A stretch of 64,000 bases of DNA from Flavobacteriales bacterium. Lineage in GTDB: Bacteria > Bacteroidota > Bacteroidia > Flavobacteriales_E > Vicingaceae. The notes under the pieces were generated by a model. It ran no database searches. It had not been told where the DNA came from and saw only the letters and a program-made list of their open reading frames with translations. Position numbers and translations under genes: made by a program. The stretch is taken from assembly GCA_018608405.1 (NCBI GenBank), contig JABAZP010000005.1, forward strand, positions 124,001 to 188,000. Reading direction: 5' to 3'. Shown here one piece after another: positions 17,718-29,300 of this stretch; position 1 is the stretch's first letter, and each line of letters opens with the position of its first letter.

Positions 17718-20700
17718 TTATTTGCCATGGCACTGTTTGTATTTTTTACCACTTCCGCAAGGACAAGGTTCGTTTCTTCCCACTTTTGCTTCCGCTCTAA
17801 CGGGCTGTGGTTTTGGTCTTGGGGCTTCTGCATTTCCAGTTTGCCTTCCTCCGTCATTTCCTTTGCTAAAAGAAGGAGTTTCAGTTCTTGAGGTTTGTAA
17901 CGCAGGTTGTTCTTGTCGCGAAGCATTTGCTTGCTGCACCTGCGGTTGTTGCTGTTGAGGTAAATTTCCTTTCATTAAGAAAGTGATGATTTCCTTGTTT
18001 GTTCGGTCAATCATTTGCTTAAATAATTCAAAGGCTTCGAACTTGTAAATCAATAAGGGATCCTTCTGCTCATAAACAGCACCTTGAACGGATTGCTTCA
18101 AGTCATCCATTTCGCGTAAATGTTCTTTCCATGAATTGTCAATCATGGCTAAGATTACATTCTTTTCAAATGAATTAATGAGTGATTTTGCTTCAGTTTT
18201 ATATGCTTCTTCTAAAGGCGTCACAACTTGAATGGTTTTCTTACCATCTGTAAATGGAACAACAATGTTTTCGAAGCTATTTGATTCGTTTTCGTATACA
18301 TCTTTTATTACAGGAAAGGCTGTTCTAGAAACCATTTCCGATTTATTCATGTAGCTTTTATAAGCAATGTCATAAATGCTTTCAGTAAGCTCATCTTCTT
18401 TACTGTTCATGAATTCCTGTTCACTTACAGGGCTGTCCATGCTAAAGTTCCGAATCAATTCAAATTTAAAATCTTCAAAATCTTTTCCCTCTAACCCATA
18501 CTGCACGATGGTTCCGGTGGAGTCATACATCATGTTTGAAATGTCTACATTTAGTCTTTCACCATAAAGCGCATTTCTTCTTCGTCTGTAAATTACCTCA
18601 CGTTGAGAATTCATTACATCATCATACTCTAATAATCTTTTACGAATGCCAAAGTTGTTCTCCTCTACTTTCTTCTGTGCTCTTTCAATGGACTTGGTAA
18701 TCATGGAATGCTGAATTACTTCACCTTCTTCTAAGCCCATCCGATCCATTAATTTGGCAATTCTATCAGAACCAAATAAACGCATCAGGTTATCTTCCAA
18801 CGATACGTAAAATTGAGAGCTACCTGGATCTCCTTGTCTACCTGCTCTACCTCTAAGCTGTCTGTCTACTCGTCTCGATTCGTGACGTTCTGTGCCAATA
18901 ATTGCAAGTCCACCAGCTTCTTTTACTTCTTTTGAAAGCTTAATATCCGTTCCACGACCAGCCATGTTGGTAGCTATCGTAACCGCGCCTGATTTTCCTG
19001 CTTCCGCAACCACCTCAGATTCTCTTTGGTGCATTTTCGCATTCAAAACGTTGTGTTTGATGTTTTTCATCTTCAACATTCTGCTCAGTAATTCAGAAAT
19101 CTCAACAGAAGTTGTACCTACTAATACAGGTCTGCCTGCCTTTACTAGTGTTTCTGTTTCTGCTATAACTGCGTTGTATTTTTCTCGAGTAGTTTTATAA
19201 ACCAAATCCTCTCGGTCATCTCTGGCAATTGGACGGTTGGTTGGAATTACAACCACATCCAATTCATAGATATCCCACAATTCTCCTGCTTCAGTTTCAG
19301 CAGTTCCAGTCATCCCGGATAGTTTGTGGTACATTCTAAAGAAGTTCTGCAAGGTAACAGTCGCATACGTTTGCGTGGCTGCTTCCACTTTAACATTTTC
19401 TTTCGACTCAATCGCTTGATGTAACCCATCGGAATATCGTCGGCCTTCCATGATCCGACCAGTTTGCTCATCAACAATTTTAACCTTGTTGTCCATCACT
19501 ACATATTCGGTATCCTTTTCGAATAGGGTATAGGCCTTTAGTAACTGATTGATGGTGTGAATTCGTTCCGCCTTAATCGAGTAATCTTGAATAATTTGGT
19601 CTTTTTCTGCAACAATTTCGTCGTCACTTTTTCCGGACTTTTCTGCTTGTTCTAGTAGCGTGCTTAAGTCTGGTAACACAAAGAAATCTTTATCTCCGTC
19701 CGTTCCGGAAAGCAAGTCAATTCCTTTTTCTGTTAATTCAATAGAGTTGTTTTTTTCATCGATGGTAAAGAACAACTCAGCATCCACCAAGTGCATTTCC
19801 TTCGATTGATCTTGCATGTAGAAATTCTCTGTTTTCTGAAGTTGTGCTCGAATACCCGGTTCACTCAAAAATTTAATTAGAGCTTTGTTTTTTGGTAAAC
19901 CTCTAAAACTTCGAAGTAAAGCCATTCCTCCTTCCTCTGAAAGTTTTTTCTGTTCTTTGGAATCGCCTCCTTCTGCTGTTAATTTCTTCTTCGCATCAGC
20001 AATTAAGGTGGTAATTAACTTCTTTTGTGCACTCACCAATTTGTCAATTACCGGTTTCAATTCGGCAAACTCGTGAATGTCTCCTTTCGGAGTAGGACCG
20101 GAGATGATTAAAGGAGTCCTTGCATCGTCAATTAAAACAGAATCTACCTCATCAATAATGGCGTAGTGAGGCTTTCGCTGCACCAACTCTTCTGGAGTAC
20201 GAGACATGTTATCTCTCAGGTAGTCAAAGCCAAATTCGTTGTTAGTTCCGTAAGTTATGTCAGCTTGATAAGCTGCTTTCCGCTCTGGCGAATTTGGTTG
20301 ATGGTTATCAATACAGTCAATCGTTAAACCGTGAAACTCAAACAAAGGTCCCATCCACTCGGAATCTCTTTTTGCCAAGTAGTTGTTTACCGTAACCAAA
20401 TGAACACCTCTTCTTGCCAATGCATTTAAGTACACAGGCAAGGTCGCAACTAATGTTTTTCCTTCTCCTGTCGCCATCTCAGCAATTTTTCCGGTGTGCA
20501 GGGTAATTCCACCAATCAACTGAACATCGTAATGAATCATGTCCCATTTAATTTCTGCACCTGCTGCGTTCCAAGTGGTCGCCCAAGTTGCCTTGTCTCC
20601 GTTCACCTCAATGCTATCTCTTTCTGCTGCGAGGTTTCGGTCCATTTCAGAAGCAGTTACTTCAATGCTTTCGTTTTCTGTAAATCTTCGAGCAGTTTCT

Positions 20701-21053
20701 TTAACCACAGCAAATGCTTCGGGCAAAATTTCCAACAACACTTCCTCTATTTTACCATCTATGCTTCCTTCAATTTTATCGATTTCTGCATAAAGATCTT
20801 CTTTCTGGTTAATATCAGCTGTTTGCTCTACTTTCGCTTTTAGCTCTTCAATACTAGATAATTCAGCGGAAATGTGTGCATCGATTCGAGCTTTAAAATC
20901 TGCTGTTTTGGCCCGTAACTCATCGTTGGATAAGCTGGCTAAAGCGGGAAAAACCGCCTTAATCTTCTCCACCATTGGCGTTACTTCTTTTAAATCTCTG
21001 TCTGCTTTACTTCCCATTAGCTTTTGGAAAGTTTTAGTTAGTGATCCGAACAT
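17718..21053 (-). CDS. secA: Preprotein translocase ATPase SecA
   Basis: The product has 1111 residues, longer than the roughly 900 of E. coli; Bacteroidota SecA proteins typically carry extra internal sequence, seen here as a Lys/Asp/Ser-rich insert around residues 335-440. SecA drives Sec-dependent export at the inner membrane. Walker A is [13 protein letters not shown] near residue 190, the DEVD box is [15 protein letters not shown], and motif VI-like [13 protein letters not shown] lies near 735. The C-terminus is a Pro/Gln-rich linker followed by the SEC-C zinc motif ([17 protein letters not shown]). The stop abuts the truncated DUF2461 gene with no terminator between them. Confidence 0.98.
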   Translation of the reverse strand: MFGSLTKTFQKLMGSKADRDLKEVTPMVEKIKAVFPALASLSNDELRAKTADFKARIDAHISAELSSIEELKAKVEQTADINQKEDLYAEIDKIEGSIDGKIEEVLLEILPEAFAVVKETARRFTENESIEVTASEMDRNLAAERDSIEVNGDKATWATTWNAAGAEIKWDMIHYDVQLIGGITLHTGKIAEMATGEGKTLVATLPVYLNALARRGVHLVTVNNYLAKRDSEWMGPLFEFHGLTIDCIDNHQPNSPERKAAYQADITYGTNNEFGFDYLRDNMSRTPEELVQRKPHYAIIDEVDSVLIDDARTPLIISGPTPKGDIHEFAELKPVIDKLVSAQKKLITTLIADAKKKLTAEGGDSKEQKKLSEEGGMALLRSFRGLPKNKALIKFLSEPGIRAQLQKTENFYMQDQSKEMHLVDAELFFTIDEKNNSIELTEKGIDLLSGTDGDKDFFVLPDLSTLLEQAEKSGKSDDEIVAEKDQIIQDYSIKAERIHTINQLLKAYTLFEKDTEYVVMDNKVKIVDEQTGRIMEGRRYSDGLHQAIESKENVKVEAATQTYATVTLQNFFRMYHKLSGMTGTAETEAGELWDIYELDVVVIPTNRPIARDDREDLVYKTTREKYNAVIAETETLVKAGRPVLVGTTSVEISELLSRMLKMKNIKHNVLNAKMHQRESEVVAEAGKSGAVTIATNMAGRGTDIKLSKEVKEAGGLAIIGTERHESRRVDRQLRGRAGRQGDPGSSQFYVSLEDNLMRLFGSDRIAKLMDRMGLEEGEVIQHSMITKSIERAQKKVEENNFGIRKRLLEYDDVMNSQREVIYRRRRNALYGERLNVDISNMMYDSTGTIVQYGLEGKDFEDFKFELIRNFSMDSPVSEQEFMNSKEDELTESIYDIAYKSYMNKSEMVSRTAFPVIKDVYENESNSFENIVVPFTDGKKTIQVVTPLEEAYKTEAKSLINSFEKNVILAMIDNSWKEHLREMDDLKQSVQGAVYEQKDPLLIYKFEAFELFKQMIDRTNKEIITFLMKGNLPQQQQPQVQQANASRQEQPALQTSRTETPSFSKGNDGGRQTGNAEAPRPKPQPVRAEAKVGRNEPCPCGSGKKYKQCHGK

Positions 21054-21194
21054 AGTTATAGTTTCTGTTGGGTAATTTTTATGAAAACGAGAGTAAAGTT
21101 AATCAATTAAAGACTGCTTTTGGGCTCCTATCGTGCTTATCCTATGGCAATAGTCAGACCTTTTTTAAAAGTCGGACAAGATGTCGTTTGGGCA

Positions 21195-21231
21195 TAAAAA
21201 AAGGCTGCTCCAAATAAATGAAACAGCCTTT
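21195..21231 (-). terminator. Rho-independent terminator after DUF2795 gene
   Basis: On the minus strand the stem AAAGGCTG / CAGCCTTT closes a loop of about 16 nt and is followed by a T-tract. It lies 18 bp past the DUF2795 stop and separates that gene from secA. Confidence 0.8.
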
Positions 21232-21248
21232 ATATCAGTTTTATATGA

Positions 21249-21470
21249 CTAGTATTCGTCTTCGTTAAAGAAGAAGTCTTCTTTCGTTGGATAGTCCGGC
21301 CAAATGTCTTCAATGGTTTCATAAGATTCTCCTTCATCTTCAATTTCTTGAAGATTTTCTACTACTTCTAATGGGGCTCCAGCTCTAATAGCAAAGTCGA
21401 TTAATTCGTCTTTAGTTGCTGGCCAAGGTGCGTCTTCCAAATAGGAAGCTAATTCTAATGTCCAATACAT
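21249..21470 (-). CDS. DUF2795 small acidic protein
   Basis: The product has 73 residues. The sequence (YWTLELASYLEDAPWPATKD, then IEDIWPDYPTKEDFFFNEDE) is a highly conserved small protein of Bacteroidota annotated as DUF2795. It is cytoplasmic and strongly acidic at its C-terminus, and its function is unknown. A terminator follows directly. Its strong conservation despite small size suggests a core cellular role. Confidence 0.9.
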   Translation of the reverse strand: MYWTLELASYLEDAPWPATKDELIDFAIRAGAPLEVVENLQEIEDEGESYETIEDIWPDYPTKEDFFFNEDEY

Positions 21471-21577
21471 TTCCCTTCTCTTTTTTGATTCTTCGCAAAA
21501 GTAATTTTTTTGCTTCTATAAATCACGTATTTAAAATTTCTTTTCAACATCTTAGTTTTCTGCTAATCAGCAGATAG

Positions 21578-22126
21578 CTATTTTTTTGGTACCCAGGCTA
21601 TTTCATTTGCGTCTAAATCTTTCGTCAATTTTCGCGATAAAGTAAAAAGGTAATCCGATAAACGATTTAGGTAAGTAATGATCTTTTCGTCCACTTCACT
21701 TTCTTCTGATAAATGCACGGATATGCGCTCTGCTCTTCTGCAAACACACCGGGCAATATGAGAGTACGACACTACTGTATTCCCTCCGGGTAGGACAAAT
21801 GACCTCATTTCCTCCAAGTTGTCATCCATACGATCAATTTCATCTTCTAAAAAGGTAATATCCTTTTCAAATAATTCTGGCAGTACCATTTTTGATTTTC
21901 CTGGCTCTGCTGCCAAATGGGATCCGATGGTAAACAATCTATCTTGAATTTCTAAGAGTACTTCAATATCTTCTTTAGCAATGTTTTGGTCTCTAATCAA
22001 CCCGATGTATGAGTTTAATTCATCTACTGTGCCGTAAGATTCTATTCTTAAATGGTGTTTTGGGACTCTCTTACCTCCAATTAATGAGGTTGTTCCGTTG
22101 TCGCCTTTTTTGGTATATATTTTCAT
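21578..22126 (-). CDS. Cob(I)yrinic acid a,c-diamide adenosyltransferase, PduO type
   Basis: The product has 182 residues. The N-terminal ATP-binding motif (YTKKGDNGTTSLIGGKRVPK) is diagnostic of PduO-type ATP:corrinoid adenosyltransferases. ESYGTVDELNSYIG and RCVCRRAERI with NRLSDYLFTLSR complete the trimeric four-helix fold. It makes adenosylcobalamin from cob(I)alamin and ATP, probably for methylmalonyl-CoA mutase or another B12 enzyme encoded elsewhere. No other cobalamin genes and no cobalamin riboswitch are seen nearby, so salvage of imported cobalamin is likely. Confidence 0.95.
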   Translation of the reverse strand: MKIYTKKGDNGTTSLIGGKRVPKHHLRIESYGTVDELNSYIGLIRDQNIAKEDIEVLLEIQDRLFTIGSHLAAEPGKSKMVLPELFEKDITFLEDEIDRMDDNLEEMRSFVLPGGNTVVSYSHIARCVCRRAERISVHLSEESEVDEKIITYLNRLSDYLFTLSRKLTKDLDANEIAWVPKK

Positions 22127-22237
22127 GTATTGAAGATTCTTTTCTTTTGATTCTTATTCTCGTACAAGAATACGCATGTACTATTGAATTGTTCAGCTAT
22201 TTGTGAAAAGGAATGATTCGTTAATTAAATCGTAATC

Positions 22238-22951
22238 CTATTTTTCGAAGGAGGTGATGGATTTATTTAGCTCATCGCTTTCAATATTTCCATCTCTTAA
22301 TCGAATAATTCGATGTGCGTGCTGAGCTATGTCTTCTTCATGTGTAACTAGAATAATTGTGTTTCCTGCCTTGTGAATGGTATCAAACAGTCCCATTATT
22401 TCATAAGAAGTTTTTGAGTCGAGATTACCTGTTGGCTCATCTGCTAAAATAATAGAAGGAGAGTTGACCAATGCTCTAGCAACCGCTACCCGTTGGCGCT
22501 GACCACCGGAAAGTTCGTTTGGTTTATGTTCCATCCGATCACTTAAGCCTACTTCTGTTAAAACCTCTACCGCTCGCTCGTCTCTTTTTGTTTTCGATAG
22601 ACCGGCGTAAATTAATGGAAGTGCTACATTGTCTAGAGCCGTTGCTCTAGGTAACAGGTTAAATGTTTGAAATACAAATCCAATTTCTTTGTTTCTGATT
22701 TGCGCTAAATCATCGTCAGAAAGCTGACTAACGTCTTGATTATTGAGAACGTATGTTCCTGAAGTGGGAGTATCTAAGCAACCTAATAGGTTCATTAGTG
22801 TGGACTTTCCAGAGCCTGAAGGTCCCATTAAGGCTACGTATTCGTTTTTTTGAATGGAAAACGATATTTCCTTTAAAACTTTAATTTCTTGTTTTCCCAA
22901 ACGGAAGTTCCGAACAAGTTTCTCTATATCAATAATCGGTTTTGATTCCAT
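22238..22951 (-). CDS. ABC transporter ATP-binding protein, MacB/LolD type
   Basis: The product has 237 residues. Walker A is [15 protein letters not shown] near residue 43, the Q-loop segment is [13 protein letters not shown], the signature is [16 protein letters not shown] near 146, and Walker B is [12 protein letters not shown]. Together these place it in the LolD/MacB/FtsE group that energises lipoprotein release or macrolide-type exporters. No permease gene adjoins it; the next genes are a methyltransferase upstream and an adenosyltransferase downstream. The partner must be encoded elsewhere. It is not beside the TolC/adaptor pair at the left edge, though they could work together. Confidence 0.93.
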   Translation of the reverse strand: MESKPIIDIEKLVRNFRLGKQEIKVLKEISFSIQKNEYVALMGPSGSGKSTLMNLLGCLDTPTSGTYVLNNQDVSQLSDDDLAQIRNKEIGFVFQTFNLLPRATALDNVALPLIYAGLSKTKRDERAVEVLTEVGLSDRMEHKPNELSGGQRQRVAVARALVNSPSIILADEPTGNLDSKTSYEIMGLFDTIHKAGNTIILVTHEEDIAQHAHRIIRLRDGNIESDELNKSITSFEK

Positions 22952-22992
22952 ATTAACTCAAAAGTAATTCTTTAAACACAATGTGAAACGGC

Positions 22993-23781
22993 TTAATGAT
23001 AAACGGTAAAATGTTGTTTAGCTTGGTCGGTTTTGAAAAATACGAAACCCATGGCATAACAGTCAATGGTAACGGTAACGCTTGGGTGCTTTTGAATCGT
23101 TTTCCACGTTTGGGTCATTTCTTTAGACCAATAAATGTCGTCAAAAACAAATATACTTTGTTCGTTAGCAAACCGCAACGCTTGCTCAAAATAGCGCAGC
23201 GTTGGCTCCTTACGATGGTTGCCATCAAAAAATACAAAATCAACCGATTGCAAACGATTTAATGTAGGTTGAAACGTTTGATCGAAGTTACCGGCTACAA
23301 GGCTCACGTTTTCAATGTTCAGTTTGTTGAAGTTAATTTGTGCAACCTTGGCAAGTTCTTCGGCACCTTCCAAAGTAGTAAGTTGACCTTTAGCGTTCGC
23401 CTTAGCAACATAGGCGCTTGTGATGCCTAAACAGGTGCCAAGCTCTACGATTTGCTTTGGTTTAAAATGATGAATAAATCGATAGAGTAATTGGGCTGTT
23501 TTAGCAGGTTTTAAACTGTTTTTAGCAATGGTTCGTATCGTTCTTTCTTTCGATGAATTTAGAGTGGACCCTGCTCCTAAATCATTAATAATAAGCTTTT
23601 TTTGAGTAAGTAAAAGTTTCGCTCGAATAGATTCTATTTCGCTGAAAGCATAGAATTTCGCCTTTTCTTTGAATAACTTTTCGTGCAGTTCAAAAACAAA
23701 AGGGGAGTGAATCCCATGCAAGTGAACGCACCGTTGCAGATACAAGAGGTATTGCCAAACTTGCCATAACTTATTTTTCAT
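22993..23781 (-). CDS. Class I SAM-dependent methyltransferase
   Basis: From the ATG at 23781 the product has 262 residues. An upstream in-frame start at 23817 would lie inside the preceding gene and is unlikely. IVELGTCLGITSAYVAKA near residue 125 is motif I of Rossmann-fold methyltransferases. LTTLEGAEELAKVAQINF and VDFVFFDGNHRKEPTLRYFE resemble O-methyltransferase motifs. The N-terminal HLHGIHSPFVFELH is a Bacteroidota-specific feature of this group. The substrate is unknown. The start overlaps the YkvA gene by 11 bp. Confidence 0.87.
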   Translation of the reverse strand: MKNKLWQVWQYLLYLQRCVHLHGIHSPFVFELHEKLFKEKAKFYAFSEIESIRAKLLLTQKKLIINDLGAGSTLNSSKERTIRTIAKNSLKPAKTAQLLYRFIHHFKPKQIVELGTCLGITSAYVAKANAKGQLTTLEGAEELAKVAQINFNKLNIENVSLVAGNFDQTFQPTLNRLQSVDFVFFDGNHRKEPTLRYFEQALRFANEQSIFVFDDIYWSKEMTQTWKTIQKHPSVTVTIDCYAMGFVFFKTDQAKQHFTVYH

Positions 23782-24175
23782 CTTCTGGTAAACTTTCCCA
23801 CTCCTTAAATTTTTCAATGTCAGTTTTCAACGAGTTGGTTACAAATGCTATAACGGTAATATCATCTAAGAAACCGCTAAGAGGGATAAAGTCTGGAATA
23901 AAATCTAGTGGCGTAACAAAGTAAAAAACTGCAGTTGCCGCGTATAATATTGTTTTCCAAGGCACCTCTTGGTACTCCTTCTTCCACCACGCTAACACCT
24001 GTCTCAAGAGCGCTTGGAGGTCACTCCAAGCGCTTTTTAATTTTCCTTTTTTTTCTTCAGCTTTCTCTTTTGCTTCATCTATCAGCTTAGACAGTTTCTC
24101 TCCGTTTTCCAGAAGTTCCTCTGTTTGCTGTTTGGCTTTGGAAAAACCGTTTGGCTCTTTTTCTTCTTCCTTCAT
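23771..24175 (-). CDS. YkvA family (DUF1232) membrane protein
   Basis: The product has 134 residues. A charged, Glu/Lys-rich helix (about 1-60) precedes the DUF1232 domain, seen as KTILYAATAVFYFVTPLDFIPDFIP and GFLDDITVIAF. The domain has a hydrophobic hairpin around the TPLDFIPD motif. Function is unknown. It lies 2 bp after the M13 peptidase start side, that is, immediately downstream-overlapping with the methyltransferase gene, suggesting a shared transcript of peptidase-independent origin: M13 gene is further downstream on the same strand by position 24177. Confidence 0.85.
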   Translation of the reverse strand: MKEEEKEPNGFSKAKQQTEELLENGEKLSKLIDEAKEKAEEKKGKLKSAWSDLQALLRQVLAWWKKEYQEVPWKTILYAATAVFYFVTPLDFIPDFIPLSGFLDDITVIAFVTNSLKTDIEKFKEWESLPEDEK

Positions 24176-24176
24176 T

Positions 24177-26216
24177 TTACCAAATCACAGCTTTTGCTGA
24201 ATCAGTGTTTACCATTGGGTCACTAGATTCGCATCCGAAAGCTTCAGCAAACTCACTCATGTTTGCCAACGGTCCTTTTACTCTATATTCTCCGGGAGAG
24301 TGAGAGTCGGTAGCAATTCGTTTACGTAGTTCCTTTTCTGTCATGTTCATGTGCCATACTTGAGCCCAACCTAAAAAGAAACGTTGTTGATAGGTGAAGC
24401 CATCAATAGGCTCAGGTTTACCAACTCTTACAAGCTCCTTTTCTAAGGCATGAAAAGCCATGGTAGCACCACCTAAGTCAGCAATGTTTTCTCCTAACGT
24501 CAGTTCTCCATTTACATGTAAATCAGGTAGTGGATAGAAGCCATTAAATTGTTCTACAACCACATTTGCTCGTTCTTCAAATCTAGCTCTGTCGTCTTCT
24601 GTCCACCAATTCGCTAAATTTCCTTTAGCGTCGTATTTGCTTCCTTGGTCATCAAAACCGTGGCTAAATTCGTGTCCTATTACCGCACCAATTCCTCCGT
24701 AATTCAATGCTGCATCAGCATCAATAGAGTAGAAGGGAGGTTGTAGAATTCCTGCTGGAAATACAATTTCATTCTGAGAGGAACTGTAATAGGCATTCAC
24801 AGTTTGTGGGGACATAAACCATTCGTTTTTGTCTACCGGTTGACCAAGCTTTTCAATCATTTCATAGAAATTAAACCTTCTGATGTTCATTATATTTTGC
24901 ACTAAGTCAGCTGAAGTAATTTCTAATTTAGAGAAATCTGTCCATTCGTCGGGATATCCAATCTTCATTTTGAAAGCGTCTAATTTCCCGAGAGCTTTTT
25001 CCTTAGTTTCTTTGCTCATCCAGTCCAAGTTTTTCACTCTTTCTTTAAAAACAGCTCGTAAATTCTCTACCATTTGCCTTACATCTTCTTTTGACTCTTT
25101 GGGAAAGTGTCTTTCCACAAAAGCTTTGCCCACGAGTTCTCCTAATCCTGAGCTTACTTGTCTTAGGGCTCGCTCTTCTCTAGATTTCATAACCGCCGTT
25201 CCACTTAGTGTTTTTTTGTAAAATTCAAAATTTGCATTCACAAATTCGGAATTCAGGTATGGTGCATAAGAATCGATGAGTTTCCACTTCGAATATAATT
25301 TCCAATCATCTACAGAAATATCTTTTAACATTCTATTAAGCCCTTTATAAAACTGCGGTTGACCGACAACAACGCTGTCAATGTTTTTAAATCCTAAAAT
25401 TGAGAAGTAAGCATTCCATTCTAATTCATCAACAAGTTTTTGCAGCTGAGCAAAACTCATTTTATTATACGTTAATTCCGGGTTTCTTCTCTCCACTCTT
25501 GTCATCGACACTTTCGCCAAAGAGTTTTCCATGTAGTAAATTGTAAGTGCCGCTTGTTCTGTGTTTTCTTGACCTGCCATTTCAAGAATTTGTGCCATAT
25601 AGGCCTTGTATGATTCTTGTATTTCAACAGCCTTTTGGTCCGTATTTGTGTAGTATGAAACATCTGGTAGTCCTAGGCCTCCTTGTGATAGAAATGTAAT
25701 GTATTCGCTGCTGTTTTTGTCATCTTGGCCAACGTAAATGCTATTAAATGAGCTAATTCCAAAAGACTTCCATGCTGCGGTAAGTTCTATATACTCTTCA
25801 GTTGTTGAAACTTCCTCCAACTCTTGTAAAAGCTCTTCAAGAGGCTCAAGCCCCCTTTTTTCAGTTGTTGCAGAATCTATTACACTTTTGTAAAAGTCTC
25901 CTATTTTCTGCTCCATTGAACCTTTTGTAAATTCCTTAGAAGAAAATTCTGTGAATATTTTTTTTAGTTTGGCATTATTTGAATCTGTAACTACATTAAA
26001 GCTGCTCCACCTGCTTTCAGTCGAAGGAATTGGGTTGTCTTTTAACCATCCTCCAATTGCATATTGATAAAAGTCTTCACAGGGAGATACGGTTGTATCT
26101 AGATTAGTTAATGGGAATGGTAGTGTTTTTTCTGCGTCAGATTCTCCTGTATTCTGTTTTGTGCTGCATGATGCAATTCCTAGGGTAAGAGCAATGGCAA
26201 GAATGAACTTATTCAT
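24177..26216 (-). CDS. M13 (neprilysin-like) zinc metallopeptidase, lipoprotein
   Basis: The product has 679 residues. The signal peptide ends in a lipobox (LGIASC at about residue 17). The mature protein begins with a family N-terminus (VSPCEDFYQYAIGGWL). The zinc site is VIGHEFSHGFDDQG near residue 517, with the third ligand in GENIADLGG near 577; NAYYSSSQNEIVFPAGILQPPF is also typical. It cleaves peptides in the periplasm or at the outer membrane. It reads first in a minus-strand run with ykvA and the methyltransferase, with its stop 1 bp from the ykvA start codon. Confidence 0.96.
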   Translation of the reverse strand: MNKFILAIALTLGIASCSTKQNTGESDAEKTLPFPLTNLDTTVSPCEDFYQYAIGGWLKDNPIPSTESRWSSFNVVTDSNNAKLKKIFTEFSSKEFTKGSMEQKIGDFYKSVIDSATTEKRGLEPLEELLQELEEVSTTEEYIELTAAWKSFGISSFNSIYVGQDDKNSSEYITFLSQGGLGLPDVSYYTNTDQKAVEIQESYKAYMAQILEMAGQENTEQAALTIYYMENSLAKVSMTRVERRNPELTYNKMSFAQLQKLVDELEWNAYFSILGFKNIDSVVVGQPQFYKGLNRMLKDISVDDWKLYSKWKLIDSYAPYLNSEFVNANFEFYKKTLSGTAVMKSREERALRQVSSGLGELVGKAFVERHFPKESKEDVRQMVENLRAVFKERVKNLDWMSKETKEKALGKLDAFKMKIGYPDEWTDFSKLEITSADLVQNIMNIRRFNFYEMIEKLGQPVDKNEWFMSPQTVNAYYSSSQNEIVFPAGILQPPFYSIDADAALNYGGIGAVIGHEFSHGFDDQGSKYDAKGNLANWWTEDDRARFEERANVVVEQFNGFYPLPDLHVNGELTLGENIADLGGATMAFHALEKELVRVGKPEPIDGFTYQQRFFLGWAQVWHMNMTEKELRKRIATDSHSPGEYRVKGPLANMSEFAEAFGCESSDPMVNTDSAKAVIW

Positions 26217-26284
26217 AGTCGTATATTTTTTTCAAACTTAATTTTTTTAAGAGGTCTAGCAAACTGTTTTTTGAAAATTGCGCA

Positions 26285-26316
26285 TAAAAAAAAGCGCCTC
26301 GAATATCGAGGCGCTT
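26285..26316 (-). terminator. Rho-independent terminator of the giant T9SS gene
   Basis: On the minus strand the stem GCGCCTCGA / TCGAGGCGC closes a 3-nt loop and is followed by eight T residues. It lies 23 bp past the giant gene's stop. Confidence 0.88.
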
Positions 26317-26338
26317 TCGGTATTACAATTGAAAGCCT

Positions 26339-29300
26339 CTATTTAAGAATCAACTTTTCATTGATTATACTTTCTCCATCAACAATGGTGATGAAATAAA
26401 TACCTGCAGATTCTTCGTTTAAGTCAAATGACTTAGTAAAGTTTCCATTGGCATTATTTACAATCTCAGATGAAATCAATCTGCCACTGATATCTCGAAT
26501 CGAAATATTAACTGTAGAGTTATTGAATCCACTAGATCTAATTTCAAATAAACCATTTGTTGGATTTGGAACTAAACTGAATCTTGAAGTTTCAACATCA
26601 ACATTCTCAATTCCTGTAGACAATCTACAAATTGTTAAGTCTGACCATCTCATTGGGAAAATTTGATACCCATCTAAGAACGGAGCGCTTGTTGAGCTTG
26701 CATATTGACCACCGATTCCAAATAATCCACAGATGGTATCTCCAGGCACAATTGGCATTCCTGATGCTGTTAAGCTATCATTGATGTCTGTGTCTGAATC
26801 TATTCTCATGGTGATGGTATCAACTCCATTGGTTAAATCAATGTTAGAACTGAAAGAACCACTGGTGCTTAAAGAAACCCAACTAGTTGGAATGCTTAAC
26901 CATTTTGATTCGGTCGTTTCATCAAGATTGCTCACTACAATAGGAGTAGGGATATTATTTCCTGTGGAAAGTACCAAGATTGAATCTGGTGATAATTCAG
27001 TCAATCCTCTGAATTGAATAATGTCTCCATGAACCAATATTTCATCACCCTCTGTAACAACATAATTACTTACATCATTGAAGTTGAAAATATTCATTCC
27101 TTCTTGGAAACCACTCTCATCATCAATAATGGTGAAAGATATTCCGTTGTTGCCATCCAAATCAATGCCGACAACGATACCGCTAGTCCATGCATCAACA
27201 TTTAATGAATCTGCAACACCTGAGGCGTCTTCCGTATTTAACAATGCAATAGGATAAGAAGGGTCTCTATCATAGATTTCTATGTTATCAACTCCCATTC
27301 CATCACCATTCGTGTTAGCATCAGAAGAGAATACTATTCTCAATTGAACGTTGGCTTGACCTCCAAGTCCGTTAAGTTCATGAGAAGCCTCAATCCATCC
27401 ATTAGTACCATTTACACCGGAAATTGAACCATCGCCTGTCCAAGAATCTCCGAATGCACTGTAGTTGTTATCTACAGCAACTCTAGAAGTATCATTGTAC
27501 CAGTTAATGATATCACCTTCGTTTCCGATTGTATTCCAAGTTGCTCCTCCATCTGTAGTAGCTTGCAAGAATGCGCCATCCCATTGTGATTCAATATCAT
27601 ACCAGATATCTAAGTTAATGGCTGGATTAGCAACAGTTGAGAAGTCAAAACATGGACTAGTAAGGAATGCGTTTAAGCCATCACCGTAGGCTGCATCAAG
27701 GTCAGTAACCCAAGCTTGAGTTCCATTCGCAGCAGTGTCAATAACGAAACCAATCGGTGCACCAAGCTCCCAAGAAGCGTCTCCAGTTGCAAACCAACTG
27801 TCGTTGCTTGTTTCAAAACTCGTAGCATATGGGAAAGCAGAAACTGACGCAAAACTATTAACAGTAACACCTAATGTATCATTTGATGTATCAGCATCAC
27901 CTGTCAACAATGTGTACGTTTCTATGTCATATGTTCCTGAAGTTCCTAATGCAGCAGTAGTACTGAAAGTATAATTCATCGTCATACCCGCACCAAGTGT
28001 TGCAGAAACCGTCTCAGGTGTAATAGCAACTCCGTTAATAGAATATCCAATATTGAATCCTGTTTGAGCTGCACTACCAAAGTTGGTAATCTCTACTTCA
28101 ACAGAATCAGCACCTAAGCCACATCCTGATGATGGTCTTAATATGTCTGTGATTCCAACTTCAGCAGCAGGAGGTAAGTCTAACCTTACATCATCAATCG
28201 CAATATCACCCGTGAAAGAAGTTCCTCTAACACCGACAAATACCAATCGAATTGTTTGGTTAGCGAAACCATTTACCACGTGTTTAGCGCGTAGATAAGG
28301 ATCCGCTGTCACAGTTTGTTGCTGACCTACTATTGTTCCAACTTGAGTTAAAGCTCCAGAAGAATCTTCAACCCACGCTTCTAATGAACCAATGGTTGCT
28401 CCAAACATGTGATACCAATAACTCAACTCTAGTACATTTTGATTCGCACCAACTGAAATTACAGCTGAATACAAAGTATCTGCATCTCCCGCTACTCCCG
28501 GTACAGAAGTCTCTAAGTAAACAAATCTTCCTGTTGCAGTACCTGTGGTATGATCTACAGTTGGACCTGTTCCACTACCAGCTGAAGGAGTAGTACCTTG
28601 GTCAACCAACCACTGTGGGTTTGATGTCTTAAAGTTCGACCATCCTTCACTGCTCGGAGAACCATTTGTAAACGCTTCAAAGTCTTGGAAATAAGGAACC
28701 CCGTTAAAGGTTGCAAAACTTCCTACAAGACTCCAAGGACTTGTACTTGTAGCACCACAGTTCGCTCTGACATAAAAGTCATAAGTAGTACTTGCTGTTA
28801 AACTGGTTAAGGTTGTACTAGTAGTACTTGAAGTAACTTGAGTTCCTGCACCTGCAGTAAATCCAACTGGGCCATAACTTACTTCATAACTAGGCGCTAC
28901 CGGTGTATTAGCAGAAGTCCAAGAAACTGATGCAGTAGTAGTACCGGTTCCAGTTCCGGTTAATCCGGTAGGCTCTAAACATAATGGAATTGCGCTGTAA
29001 TATGCGACTACTGTCCATGATGCACTGTCTACTTTGTTGTTGAAAGTACTACAACCAGCGTTTCCTGCTGAACTCCAAGTTCTTATCGCGTGCAATTCAA
29101 CAACAACGGTATCAACACCACCATTAGCGAAGGTTAATCCGCTTCGGTCATAGTTCATAGTACCTGCTCCGTTACCTGCACCCGCGCTAGCGCCCGGCTC
29201 AATATTCATAGTAGTAGGCGAGTATAAGTAAGACTCTTGTTCAGACATCCATGCTCCATTTTGAGCGGTCATGTCGTAGAATGATCTTACACTATCAATA

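Noticed and set aside
22127-22237. Cobalamin riboswitch near the adenosyltransferase gene
   Set aside because: The upstream gap is about 110 bp and shows no B12-box-like element or large paired structure.
22240-22260. Strong Shine-Dalgarno-like AAGGAGGTGAT on the plus strand
   Set aside because: It lies antisense within the ABC ATPase C-terminus and no plus-strand gene follows.
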